DNA of 35,576 nt from Treponema sp. (GCA_031266875.1 JAISAE010000053.1:1-35576), one strand, 5' to 3'; numbered from the stretch's first letter, positions 24,335-32,153 are shown. The notes: generated by a model from the sequence alone, not told the origin. Numbers and translations: made by a program.

Positions 24335-25636
24335 CTACCGTTTGCGGTTGGAATCGTTTTTGGCGACCCAATCTTCGTATTCAGCGGCAAGCTGTTCCGG
24401 GGTCTTATCGCCCATCATCACAGCCTGTATGCCCGGGTTGAGGAGATTGTTCACACCCTCGCCGTCCATCTTCGCGTCAATGATGTAGCCCATAGGACGG
24501 GTGTTGATGAGATCGATGTACTGCTTCGTTACCTTGTCAATGTCGTACTTGGACAGGTCAAGTTTATAAGTAGAAATCGATCCGTAGCGCTGGAAGATAT
24601 CCGCGCCCTCCGCGCCATAGATGAAGCTAAGAAACTTCCACGCCGCGTCTTCCTTTGCGCCGGTGAGCCGGGCGTTCATGGCAAGCGCCTCGCCCATTGT
24701 CGCCGCGCTGGAGCCTTTGCTTACTTCGCCGTTCAGTTCAGGGAAGAAGATAAGGTCAACATCGCTCCAGAGATCAGGCGGACAGGCGGTCTTTACCGAG
24801 CTGATTGACCAGCCGGAGTTGAGATAGTACACCGCGTTACCCTGAATGAAGTCGCTCGTTGCCACAGTGCCTTCCATCTGATTCACACCATTTACAAAAA
24901 GCTGGGTGTCAACCATTTGCTTGACTATGGCAAGCGAATCCACAAACGGTTTGTCCGTAAACTTGGCCGCGCCGGACATTGCTTTTTCAAACCAGCCCTT
25001 ACCGCCCAGCCGGTCTACCAGCGTGGAAAGGAGCAGGGACTGAGCCTGCCACACGCCCCTGTTGGCAAAGAGCAGCGGAGTCTTGCCAGCAGCGCGAATC
25101 GCGGGAACCTGCGCGATCAGCTCGTCCAGCGTCGTGGGCGTGGTGAGACCGAGTTCCTTCTGAAGCCGCGTGTTGATGTAGATCACCGTCGTAACAGCCA
25201 TGTTCGGCGCGATGATGTAGATTTCCCCGTTAGGCCCCTGCGGGTCCCAGATACTAGACGCAAACTGAGACTTGAAGTCCTCAGTGAGGTACGGACGCAG
25301 GTCTTTCACCATGCCGCGATTCAGGATGTAACTGGAACGCGCCCCTGAGTAACAGGTGAAGAGGTCGGGAATCTCTCCGCCAGCCGCCATAGCCTGAAAC
25401 TTGTCGTGGAACTGTTCGCCAGACACGTACTCGAACTCAACCTGAATGTTCGGGTACTTCTTCGCAAAAGCGTCCAAAGTAACGCCCCAGTATTCATACT
25501 GAGGGTCAGCCATGTCGATCTGCATATAGGCGGTAAGTTTTACCGTCCCATCAGATGCCGCCTGTGATGTCGTCCCCCTTGCAAAGGCGAACCCCGTTAT
25601 GCTCACCAGCGTGAGCGCCAAAAGTAGCTTTTTCAC
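24335..25636 (-). CDS. Sugar ABC transporter substrate-binding protein
   Basis: 433 aa, family 1 extracellular solute-binding protein. The start is GTG 25634-25636, with AGGAGG 7 bases before it. A signal peptide (LLLALTLVSITGFAFA) is cut around residue 20. No lipobox Cys is present, so membrane attachment is uncertain. Typical parts: FAKKYPNIQVEFEYVSGEQF, QAMAAGGEIPDLFTCYSG, then YIINTRL-type and PTTLDELIAQVPAIRAAGKTP. The C-terminal SBP signature is DAAWKFLSFIYG. The transported sugar cannot be inferred. It heads the operon with two permeases and has a good promoter. A 23-bp tandem array begins about 126 bp upstream. Confidence 0.93.
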   Translation of the reverse strand: MKKLLLALTLVSITGFAFARGTTSQAASDGTVKLTAYMQIDMADPQYEYWGVTLDAFAKKYPNIQVEFEYVSGEQFHDKFQAMAAGGEIPDLFTCYSGARSSYILNRGMVKDLRPYLTEDFKSQFASSIWDPQGPNGEIYIIAPNMAVTTVIYINTRLQKELGLTTPTTLDELIAQVPAIRAAGKTPLLFANRGVWQAQSLLLSTLVDRLGGKGWFEKAMSGAAKFTDKPFVDSLAIVKQMVDTQLFVNGVNQMEGTVATSDFIQGNAVYYLNSGWSISSVKTACPPDLWSDVDLIFFPELNGEVSKGSSAATMGEALAMNARLTGAKEDAAWKFLSFIYGAEGADIFQRYGSISTYKLDLSKYDIDKVTKQYIDLINTRPMGYIIDAKMDGEGVNNLLNPGIQAVMMGDKTPEQLAAEYEDWVAKNDSNRKR

Positions 25637-25651
25637 AAGCTATCCTCCTAC

Positions 25652-25711
25652 GATCCTTGTTATGGATCAAAAAACTTTATCTTATTTTACAAGATTTTCT
25701 AAACATGTCAA
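25652..25711 (-). promoter_or_regulatory. Promoter and leader of the sugar importer operon
   Basis: On the minus strand TTGACA (25706-25711) is followed after 16 bp by TAAAAT (25684-25689). The transcript leader contains a small hairpin (25652-25656 with 25664-25668), ahead of the AGGAGG site. No operator with clear symmetry is seen here other than the array further upstream. Confidence 0.6.
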
Positions 25712-25761
25712 TCTAATAGCGAGGAGAGGCGAGTATCATTGGTATACCGCCAACGCTGGTG

Positions 25762-26313
25762 GGTCACTCACACTCGGTCGAGTGAAACACTCACACCAGT
25801 ACGAGTGGAACACTCACACCAGTACGAGTGGGTCACTCACACTCGGTCGAGTGGAACACTCACACCAGTACGAGTGGGTCACTCACACTCGGTCGAGTGA
25901 AACACTCACACTCGGTCGAGTGAAACACTCACACCAGCACGAGTGGGTCACTCTCACTCGGTCGAGTGGGACACTCACACTCGGTCGAGTGGAACACTCA
26001 CACCAGTACGAGTGGGTCACTCTCACTCGGTCGAGTGGAACACTCACACCAGTACGAGTGGGACACTCACACTCGGTCGAGTGGGACACTCACACCAACG
26101 CTGGTGAAACACCTTCACCAGTACGAGTGGAACACTCTCACTCGGTCGAGTGGGTCACTCACACCAGCACGAGTGGAACACTCACACTCGGTCGAGTGGG
26201 TCACTCACACCAGCACGAGTGGAACACTCACACTCGGTCGAGTGGAACACCTTCACCAGCACGGGTGAAACACTTTCACCAGTACGAGTGGAACACTCAC
26301 ACCAACGCTGGTG
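25762..26313. repeat. Tandem repeat array C (23-bp unit, exactly 24 copies)
   Basis: 552 bp = 24 x 23 with no insertion or deletion. Each unit is a 3-base tag (GGT, GAA, GGA or AAA) + CACTCA or a variant + a 14-base core. Core types are CACTCGGTCGAGTG (self-complementary arms, units 1, 4, 6, 7, 9, 10, 12, 14, 17, 19, 21), CACCAGTACGAGTG or CACCAGCACGAGTG (units 2, 3, 5, 8, 11, 13, 16, 18, 20, 23; unit 22 has CGGGTG) and CACCAACGCTGGTG (self-complementary, units 15 and 24). A half unit with the last core (25751-25761) precedes unit 1, so that core also bounds the array. There are no spacers, so it is not a CRISPR. The plus strand has no stop codon in any frame across the units. Confidence 0.97.
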
Positions 26314-26407
26314 TACAAGCCTTTGCAGATAGGTCAATTGAGCGGTAAGGAATGGCGAAGCATCCAGTTATAACGGCAGGTGTTTCAGTTCAGCATATCT
26401 CATGTCT

Positions 26408-26517
26408 GACACCAGCGCACAGCACGTCTCTGACACCATGACACAGCACGCAAACCCTGCTAGACACCAGCGCACAACACGTCTCTGACACCATGACACA
26501 GCACGCAAACCCTGCTA
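26408..26517. repeat. 55-bp tandem duplication
   Basis: Two copies, 26408-26462 and 26463-26517, differ at one base (CAGCACG versus CAACACG). Each starts GACACCAGCGCACA and contains CGTCTCTGACACC, a 13-mer that also occurs in array A. The flanking stretch 26314-26407 shows no gene. Confidence 0.9.
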
Positions 26518-26590
26518 AAAAAGCACTGGTAAGTGCAAAAAGCTGCGTATACTCTGTTTAATGTGTAGTATATCTATCATTGGAGGTTTT

Positions 26591-27592
26591 ATGTCTACAT
26601 TGCACACTATGTGGTCTGCTGTGTTCATCGCGTGCGCGGCGACGGCTTATGGCAACGGTCTTGCTGAAGCGAAGCTGGTCAACACCCAGCACTTGGACCT
26701 GAAAGGCGTTGGCAGCGTAAAAATCACGTATGGTTCTGATGCTGTTAAGCTGTTCAGGGGTGATTCGGATTTACTCGTTATCAAAGAATACATGAGTATT
26801 GATGATAGCGATTATTACGCGCACGTTTCTTACGCGGCGGCACATGCTGAAAGACAGCTTGTCATTGAAAGCGGGGAGCGGCCGGTTGTTGATTTTGGAA
26901 ATTTCCAGAGCCGCGTTGAGGTATATATTCCCGCCTCATTCACCAGAGCGATGGCTGTGAAAGTAACGAGTGGCAGTTTTCGCGCTGACGACGCGCTCAG
27001 TTTCTCCGCGATTAGTCTGGAGAGCAGCAGCGGCAGTATCACTGTGAACGATATTAAGTCAGATACGACGGCTCTTGTAAAAACAAGAAGCGGGAGCATC
27101 AGGATTCAGAACATCGCGGCACATGAGATACAACTCTCAACGACCAGCGGCAGTATCCATTGCGGCACGGCAGGCGGAACTACCGCTATTACTACAACAA
27201 GCGGCAGCGTTAGCTTTGAGCGTGTGAACGGCGACGTTTTCGCGGTATCAACAAGCGGCGCTATTGGCTTAAAGCTGGTAACAGGCGCTCTGCGGGTGAA
27301 AACAACGAGCGGCAGTATCCGTTGCGCAGTCGCTGAAAGCGCCGGCGATATAGCGTTAAGCGCGACAAGCGGAAGCGTTACCCTTGGTATACCCAGAAAC
27401 CTAGGGTTCCATTTTTCCGCTGAAATAGCGAGCGGCACGATTTCCACCCCGTTTTCTAACCAGCTCTACACGCCATTTTCTAATAGACATTCGGCAACAG
27501 GAACCATCAGGGCGGCGGGCCTTGCTGAACATGAGCTTATATCAATCGGTATAACCGTAGCTTCAGGCTCAATACGGGTTGGATGGATTTAA
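26591..27592 (+). CDS. Secreted DUF4097-type beta-repeat protein
   Basis: 333 aa from ATG 26591, which follows GGAGG by 4 bases; the frame is open 10 codons further up but without a ribosome-binding site. A signal peptide (MWSAVFIACAATAYG) is followed by VSYAAAHAERQLVIESG-type sequence. From about 120 on there is a series of short beta repeats with the SGSI/SGSV core: VTSGSFRADDA, SSSGSITVNDI, TRSGSIRIQNI, TTSGSIHCG, TTSGSVSFERV, TTSGSIRCAV, ATSGSVTLGI and ASGSIRVGW. This is the DUF4097 (putative adhesin, DUF2807-like) fold, a right-handed beta structure. The function in spirochaetes is unknown; export to the periplasm or surface is inferred. Confidence 0.85.
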   Translation: MSTLHTMWSAVFIACAATAYGNGLAEAKLVNTQHLDLKGVGSVKITYGSDAVKLFRGDSDLLVIKEYMSIDDSDYYAHVSYAAAHAERQLVIESGERPVVDFGNFQSRVEVYIPASFTRAMAVKVTSGSFRADDALSFSAISLESSSGSITVNDIKSDTTALVKTRSGSIRIQNIAAHEIQLSTTSGSIHCGTAGGTTAITTTSGSVSFERVNGDVFAVSTSGAIGLKLVTGALRVKTTSGSIRCAVAESAGDIALSATSGSVTLGIPRNLGFHFSAEIASGTISTPFSNQLYTPFSNRHSATGTIRAAGLAEHELISIGITVASGSIRVGWI

Positions 27593-27651
27593 CCGCCCGA
27601 ATCATTCGTCGCGCTTCCAAAAGATAAGTACCGGTAGTACACTAAAAGCCA

Positions 27652-27678
27652 GGGAAGCGGCTTATGTAGACGCTTCCC
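27652..27678 (+). promoter_or_regulatory. Hairpin upstream of the aldo/keto reductase
   Basis: GGGAAGCG (27652-27659) pairs perfectly with CGCTTCCC (27671-27678). The loop sequence GCTTATGTA is repeated directly 3' of the stem (27681-27689). It ends 29 bp before the start codon and could be a leader element or the 3' end of the DUF4097 transcript. There is no T-tract. Confidence 0.4.
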
Positions 27679-27707
27679 AAGCTTATGTAACTTATAAGGA
27701 GTAAAAT

Positions 27708-28913
27708 ATGCAGTACCGGACTTATGGTAAGAATCTGGGGTTTAAGGTATCCGCGCTGGGTATGGGTTGTATGCGTCTGCCGCAGATTGTAGATGAGGCG
27801 GATGGCCGCGCCGAAGTGGACAAGGATAAGGCATTCGAGTTGATCCGTTACGCAGTGGATCACGGGGTGAACTACTTTGACACAGCCTATGGCTACCACG
27901 CCAAGGCGAGCGAGGCGGTTCTGGGCGAGGCGCTTGAGCAGCTTCAGTGCCGCGACAAGGTAAAGATTGTTACTAAGCAGCCCTTTGGCGTGATGCGCGA
28001 CCTTTCCAGCGGCAACGGCAACACCATCAAAGACAACGCCCGCCGTAACCTTGAGAACACCCTGAGCAAGCTGCGCACGAGTTACCTTGACGTGTACCTC
28101 ATTCACGCCATTGGCAAGTCAAGTTGGGGAGACATTAAACAAGAAAAGATCCTTGAGGTTTATGAGCAATTCCGCGCTGAGGGTCTTATCAAGGGCATTG
28201 GTTTTTCCTATCATGGCGGCTTTGAATGTTTTAAGGACGTACTATCCTACTACTCATGGGATATGTGTCAGGTGCAGCAGAACTTCATGGACGTTGAACA
28301 GGAAGTTACTGTTGAGGGCATTCGGCTGGCAGGCGAAAGAGGTACGGCGCTGGTCATCATGGAACCTTTGCGGGGCGGACTGCTTGCCACGCCGCCCGCG
28401 CCGGTCAAGGCGATCTACGAAGAGTACGAGCGGGAGACCGGCGCGCCCAAACGGAGCGCGGTTGAGTGGGCATTCCGGCATCTCCTCAACTATCCAGAGG
28501 TAAGTGTCATTCTCAGCGGAACCACTACTCTGCCGCAGCTTGCCGAGGACATCGAGATTTTCTCCAAGCCCGAATCAGTTCCAGGCTGTCTGACGGACCA
28601 GGAAAGGGATGTGCTGTCCCGCGTGAAAACCACGTATGAGTCGCTCAAGGCCATTCCCTGCACGGGCTGCCAATACTGTATGCCCTGTCCACAGGGCGTT
28701 GAGATTCCGGGCATATTTGCCCGCTATAACGACGGCATGGTGTTTGGCAGCTTTGACCAGCCGCGCCGTAGTTACATGTTTACCACGCGGGCTGGGCGCA
28801 ACGCTTCCAAGTGTGTGGCCTGCGGCGCCTGTGAAAAGAAGTGTCCTCAAGGGATTGATATTATCAACAAGCTCAAAACAGCGCATGAGAAGCTCAAAGG
28901 CTGGATAGAGTAA
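27708..28913 (+). CDS. Ferredoxin-type aldo/keto reductase
   Basis: 401 aa. AAGGAG precedes ATG 27708 by 8 bases. The TIM-barrel aldo/keto reductase domain (residues 1-310) has the catalytic set D58 and Y63 (FDTAYGYH), K90 (IVTKQP) and H133 (YLIHAIG). The C-terminal 85 residues carry two cysteine clusters: C318, C321, C324 (with C327) and C369, C372, C375, C379 (CVACGACEKKCPQG), the ferredoxin-like 4Fe-4S extension of the COG1453 group. It probably passes electrons between a ferredoxin-like centre and NAD(P)H for carbonyl reduction or oxidation; the substrate is unknown. It lies alone between the DUF4097 gene and a bidirectional terminator. Confidence 0.93.
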   Translation: MQYRTYGKNLGFKVSALGMGCMRLPQIVDEADGRAEVDKDKAFELIRYAVDHGVNYFDTAYGYHAKASEAVLGEALEQLQCRDKVKIVTKQPFGVMRDLSSGNGNTIKDNARRNLENTLSKLRTSYLDVYLIHAIGKSSWGDIKQEKILEVYEQFRAEGLIKGIGFSYHGGFECFKDVLSYYSWDMCQVQQNFMDVEQEVTVEGIRLAGERGTALVIMEPLRGGLLATPPAPVKAIYEEYERETGAPKRSAVEWAFRHLLNYPEVSVILSGTTTLPQLAEDIEIFSKPESVPGCLTDQERDVLSRVKTTYESLKAIPCTGCQYCMPCPQGVEIPGIFARYNDGMVFGSFDQPRRSYMFTTRAGRNASKCVACGACEKKCPQGIDIINKLKTAHEKLKGWIE

Positions 28914-28928
28914 GGGTAAACACCAGGG

Positions 28929-28968
28929 AAGCGCGCCGGTTTCATCGCCCGATGGAACCGGCGCGCTT
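28929..28968. terminator. Long hairpin shared by the reductase and MgtC genes
   Basis: A 13-bp perfect outer stem (AAGCGCGCCGGTT with its complement ending at 28968) plus an inner stem of five pairs. It lies between the convergent stop codons at 28913 and 28976, so it can serve both. The T-tract is short (TTTC on plus). Confidence 0.75.
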
Positions 28969-28975
28969 TCTCCGG

Positions 28976-29656
28976 TCAATACTTTTCCTTTATCTCAATA
29001 CGCGCCACTTTGCCAGTGGTTTTGAGAGTCTTGATGACCTGCTGGCTGTCAGTAGCATCAGGAATGGCGATTAAAAGCCGTAGTTTGATGGCCTTACCCT
29101 TGACATGCTCCATATCAACCGACTGGACGCGGATGTTGAAAGAACGCAGAAGCTCCAGAGTTTTTTCCCGGTCAGGATTATCGTTATAGGTTATCTCCAG
29201 CACCTTGTTTCGTTCCGAAGGGAAGAAGCGCTGTTCAAAGCGTCCCAGAACAATAAGGCTTAACATAGTCAGCGCCAGCGCGATACCAGCGGCAAGGAAC
29301 ATACCCGCGCCAATGGCAAGTCCAAACGCGGCGCTTATCCAGAGCGAGGCGGCGGTAGTGAGGCCCTTGATATTGTTGCCAAGCCGGATCATGGCTCCGG
29401 CGCCCAGAAAACCAATGCCGGAAACTACCTGCGCGGCGATCCGCCCCGGGTCGCCATTCTTGAGAGAACTGAATTCCTGGGGAAGCCAGATGGAAAGAAG
29501 CATGAGGAGCGTCGCGCCCACAGCAATGAGGATATGAGTACGCAAGCCCGCAACCTGATGACGGCTTGAGCGTTCAAGCCCAATGATTGCGCCAGCCAGA
29601 AAACTAAGGCAGAGGCGAATCAGCATATCGACCTCGCTCAGATATATCTTGTTCAT
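28976..29656 (-). CDS. MgtC/SapB-family inner-membrane protein
   Basis: 226 aa. The N-terminal MgtC domain has five membrane segments and the conserved LSFLAGAIIGLERSSRHQVA, GLRTHILIAVGATLLML and ASLWISAAFGLAIGAGMF stretches. VSGIGFLGAGAMIRLG is the family hallmark. A small C-terminal ACT-like domain (about 150-226) follows. Members modulate magnesium homeostasis or membrane ATPases. I list the ATG at 29654-29656, but the in-frame ATG 10 codons on (29624-29626) has a better site (GAGG, 5 bases) and may be the true start. It lies 45 bp after the tRNA-Leu gene on the same strand, so read-through from the tRNA promoter is possible. Confidence 0.88.
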   Translation of the reverse strand: MNKIYLSEVDMLIRLCLSFLAGAIIGLERSSRHQVAGLRTHILIAVGATLLMLLSIWLPQEFSSLKNGDPGRIAAQVVSGIGFLGAGAMIRLGNNIKGLTTAASLWISAAFGLAIGAGMFLAAGIALALTMLSLIVLGRFEQRFFPSERNKVLEITYNDNPDREKTLELLRSFNIRVQSVDMEHVKGKAIKLRLLIAIPDATDSQQVIKTLKTTGKVARIEIKEKY

Positions 29657-29675
29657 GGGATAAGTCTATATAATA

Positions 29676-29702
29676 TAGAAGGAATTTAGTATAGAAGGAA
29701 TT
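29676..29702. repeat. Short direct repeat at the tRNA 3' end
   Basis: TATAGAAGGAATT occurs twice (29677-29689 and 29690-29702, approximately), the second copy touching the 3' end of the tRNA gene. It may be a simple duplication. No integrase gene is near. Confidence 0.5.
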
Positions 29703-29783
29703 GCCCAGAGGGGGACTTGAACCCCCAAGCCTCGCGGCACTAGTACCTGAAACTAGCGTGTCTGCCAATTTCACCATCTGGGC
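29702..29783 (-). tRNA. tRNA-Leu (anticodon CAG)
   Basis: 82 bases. The acceptor stem GCCCAGA/TCTGGGC is perfect. The D-arm has GGTGAAATTGGCAGAC. The anticodon arm is CTAGT-TTCAGGT-ACTAG, so the anticodon is CAG. A long variable arm (GCCGCGAGGC), as in class II leucine tRNAs, and the TTCAAGTC T-loop follow. The 3' discriminator is A and no CCA is encoded. The transcript probably begins at the strong promoter just upstream. Confidence 0.98.
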
Positions 29784-29793
29784 TGTTAAAAAC

Positions 29794-29822
29794 ACTATAC
29801 CAGCTTATGTGAAATGTGTCAA
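29794..29822 (-). promoter_or_regulatory. Promoter of the tRNA-Leu gene
   Basis: TTGACA (29817-29822) and TATAGT (29794-29799) with a 17-bp spacer on the minus strand, the best sigma-70-type promoter in the window. A 12-bp palindrome GCGCTATAGCGC lies directly upstream of the -35. Confidence 0.85.
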
Positions 29823-29973
29823 GCGCTATAGCGCGTTAAACAGGAATTCTTCATTATAAGAGATCAACCACAACCACAGCCTGCCTTCTCCTTCCGCGTT
29901 GTCTCAAGGCGGAAGAACAGGAAGCGCAGCACAACCTGCCCCGACTTCCACGTTGTATCAAAGGCGGATAGTC

Positions 29974-30309
29974 GGGTACACTCAAAGCGTACCCGGGTAC
30001 GCTCCGAGCATAGTCGGGTACACTCAAAGCATAGTCGGGTACTCTCTGAGCATAGACAGGTACGCTCGGAGCCTAGTCGGGTACTCTCCGAGCATAGTCA
30101 GGTACACTCCGAGCATAGTCGGGTATGCTCAGAGCATAGTCAGGTACACTCAAAGCATAGTCGGGTATGCTTTGAGCATAGTCAGGTACACTCAAAGCAT
30201 AGTCGGGTACGCTCCGAGCATAGTCAGGTAGGCTCAAAGCATAGCTGGGTACGCTCCGAGCATAGTCAGGTAGGCTTGGAGCATAGTCGAGTATGCTCCG
30301 AGCAAGGAT
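29974..30309. repeat. Tandem repeat array E (21-bp unit, 16 copies)
   Basis: 16 units of 21 bp with no indels. The unit is GGGTACGCTCC + GAGCATAGTC. The first base alternates G or A, position 7-8 is AC, GC or TC, and the middle is CCGA, CAAA, CAGA or TTGA. The CTCCGAGC centre is partly self-complementary (GCTC with GAGC). Reading frames on both strands stay open (YTQSIVG and DYALSVP-type repeats) because 21 is a multiple of three. The first and last units are degenerate. Confidence 0.95.
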
Positions 30310-30354
30310 CAAGCAGGGGCGTTTCCTGGCCACGCTCTGGTTTGACGGTGGCAA

Positions 30355-30468
30355 GCTCCCCGCTGCCTGCTGGCAAAAGGCAAAAACAGGAAAAAGACCG
30401 CCGCCTAGCTGGAACTTCCAGAGCCTCATCCTCAAGTAGAACAAGAACGCTTAGAAAAAGAATACCAG
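30355..30468. repeat. Dispersed repeat, copy 1
   Basis: About 114 bp, closely similar to 32485-32597. A 51-bp core (30373-30423 equals 32503-32553) is identical. It contains the small stem CTGGA/TCCAG and AGCTGGAACTTCCAGAG. The flanks differ by substitutions and one indel. Confidence 0.9.
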
Positions 30469-30624
30469 CACATGAAAGAACGCTACCTCGACGAATTTGT
30501 CTGGTTCTATGAGGAAGCGTTCAACAAACCTTCCCCGTTTCCCCTGAGCAGCGTTATCAGGCAAGGAGCCGCCGAATATGTCGCGGTAACCCGGCTCAAG
30601 ACAAAACATGGTATAGCGAAGTAA
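30409..30624 (+). pseudogene. Fragment of an unknown hydrophilic protein
   Basis: Frame 1 is open from 30409 and reads LELPEPHPQVEQERLEKEYQ, then from ATG 30472 MKERYLDEFVWFYEEAFNKP and SPFPLSSVIRQGAAEYVAVT to a stop at 30622-30624. A stop (30406-30408) precedes it and there is no ribosome-binding site. The first half is the dispersed repeat. The composition is protein-like; no family is recognised. It is most likely the 3' end of a gene that lost its beginning. Confidence 0.4.
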
Positions 30625-30950
30625 GCTTCTCAAACACCAAGAGAAATGCCCGCAACCGCGCTAAGCAGCCCATAGGGAAAACCGGACAAAACCACCGCCT
30701 GTTTCCACCTTGAAAAAATGCTCATAGACACGCTCCAGCGCCCCACAGCGCGGAGATGCGAGAAAAATACGGCAGACCAAAACCTAAATCAACGCAATAG
30801 TGGGCTTCTATGCAGGGTTAGAAACTCAACTTGCCGGTGCGCTTGAACTGATGTTCATATACCTCAAACAGCGCAAGACCGAACCAGATAGCCGGCGCTC
30901 CGCCTCGCGCCGGAATCCCGGCTGCCACTAATGGAACGGTTAGCGGGGGA
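30625..30950. other. Gene-poor stretch with short protein-like fragments
   Basis: Short frames such as FYAGLETQLAGALELMFIYL (about 30810-30869) look like coding remnants but are bounded by stops and have no start signals. I see no complete gene, RNA or strong repeat here. Confidence 0.35.
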
Positions 30951-31145
30951 ATGAATAAAGCGATAGCCATCATTAACGACGAGGCAGCGGAGGCGATGCT
31001 CTACGCTGAGATGGAACAGACGGACAGCGAGGTAAACGCGCTGATAGCGACCCTCTCGCAATCGGCGCTAAGTCAACATAACTCCGGCGCGAACCAGCAA
31101 GCCAAAGAAGCATTAAGCGCCGCTTATAATATGCTTACCGGTTAG
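30951..31145 (+). CDS. Small hypothetical protein, 64 aa
   Basis: MNKAIAIINDEAAEAMLYAE, then a Gln/Ser/Ala-rich helical tail ending YNMLTG. The frame is open about 100 bases further upstream, and the GGGGGA stretch touches the ATG, which is too close for a good ribosome-binding site. It may be a real small protein or the end of a decayed gene. It is convergent with the flagellar-like gene, whose stop is 5 bp away. Confidence 0.3.
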   Translation: MNKAIAIINDEAAEAMLYAEMEQTDSEVNALIATLSQSALSQHNSGANQQAKEALSAAYNMLTG

Positions 31146-31150
31146 TCTTA

Positions 31151-32119
31151 TCAATAATCATACCGTATAAACGGCAATATTCTTTGTATATAGCGATATC
31201 GGCTTTGACTGCTTTGATACCATAGTTGTTCATATACTATTGGCGATCGTTGAGATGGGCTATTCTGATTTACTTTCTTATCTATAAACTCCTGAACATT
31301 ATTATTTAAAGTCATAATACTTTGTTCAACCGTCTCGTTTGTTTGGGCATATTGTTCTATCCCTATTCTGAGAAGTTCCGCTTTGAATAGACGGTCTTTT
31401 ATACTTTTGTCCGTTACGGTAAGATAATACATTCTCGTTAATACTTCTAATACCAAGACATTACTCATCTCCAACGCATTGCTTACTACTAGGCTATTGG
31501 GGCTTTCCATGATCTCACCGGTATAGCTGGGGTCCAGAATATAAATCCCATCTTTATAGTACCGCAGCTTTTCATAGGGAACATCATATACTTTCAACTG
31601 TTCCGCTATTTTAGGTCCATGCAATTCGCCAAACAGAATTGCATATTCACCGGCGCTTCTCGCAAACTTTTTCCATTCCTCGTCATTCTTGTCATTTCCC
31701 TCAATAATGCCGAGAATTTCTTCCTGTCCTTTCTTATCCCTTTTTATTACCTGCGTATATAAAAAGACAGGGTCAGCTAGTGTATAGCCTTGGGTTACCA
31801 GTTTATATGTTTCTGTTTTAAGATCGAGACGGGTATTAAATTGACCATTTCTTGTATAACCGATCGTAGTATCATCCAATACAATTTTAAAAAAACCGGT
31901 AGGTCCTATAATAGCAAACCAGCTTTCGTTTGTTTCGATAAGAGCCGTTATGTGTTTTGATGGGTTTGGTTTTCCTGTTAAATCGGTTATATCGAAATGA
32001 GATTTATAGCCGAATGTCATGGCATTGGCTACATCTTCCCATAATAATTGATATTCATGTATATCAGACCATACAAGTCTTGCGCAAAAGAGAAAAATAA
32101 TTAAAAAAATATTTTTCAT
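31151..32119 (-). CDS. Secreted protein with flagellar rod/hook-protein (FlgE/F/G-like) signatures
   Basis: 322 aa from ATG 32117-32119 (AAAGGA 10 bases upstream). The frame is open further up, but only through a hairpin-bearing leader. A signal peptide covers residues 1-18 (IFLIIFLFCARLVWS). Residues 24-40 (LLWEDVANAMTFGYKS) resemble the N-terminal ANAxTxGYK motif of axial flagellar proteins. Residues about 68-118 resemble the FlgF/FlgG core: FAIIGPTGFFKIVL, then TIGYTRNGQFN and KLVTQGYTLADPVFL. Authentic rod proteins carry no cleavable signal peptide and end in a conserved coiled-coil, which I do not see. So this is a divergent periplasmic relative whose role is unknown. It lies in a region of broken genes and may be transferred or decaying. 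Confidence 0.6.
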   Translation of the reverse strand: MKNIFLIIFLFCARLVWSDIHEYQLLWEDVANAMTFGYKSHFDITDLTGKPNPSKHITALIETNESWFAIIGPTGFFKIVLDDTTIGYTRNGQFNTRLDLKTETYKLVTQGYTLADPVFLYTQVIKRDKKGQEEILGIIEGNDKNDEEWKKFARSAGEYAILFGELHGPKIAEQLKVYDVPYEKLRYYKDGIYILDPSYTGEIMESPNSLVVSNALEMSNVLVLEVLTRMYYLTVTDKSIKDRLFKAELLRIGIEQYAQTNETVEQSIMTLNNNVQEFIDKKVNQNSPSQRSPIVYEQLWYQSSQSRYRYIQRILPFIRYDY

Positions 32120-32153
32120 TATAGTATTTTCCTTTGGGTTTAATCCCTGACCC

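Noticed and set aside
25762-26313. CRISPR array
   Set aside because: Units are contiguous, with no spacers, and no cas gene is in the window.
25599-26348. 249-codon plus-strand frame through array C as a protein gene
   Set aside because: It starts inside the complement of the binding-protein gene, has no ribosome-binding site, and its repeats are simply the 23-bp unit read in three successive frames.
26523-26536. Minus-strand terminator GCACT-GGTA-AGTGC with adjoining A-run
   Set aside because: Stem of only 5 bp and no minus-strand gene ending near it.
29676-29702. Integration site at the tRNA 3' end
   Set aside because: Only a short tandem repeat is present; there is no integrase, and no second copy of the tRNA end is seen.
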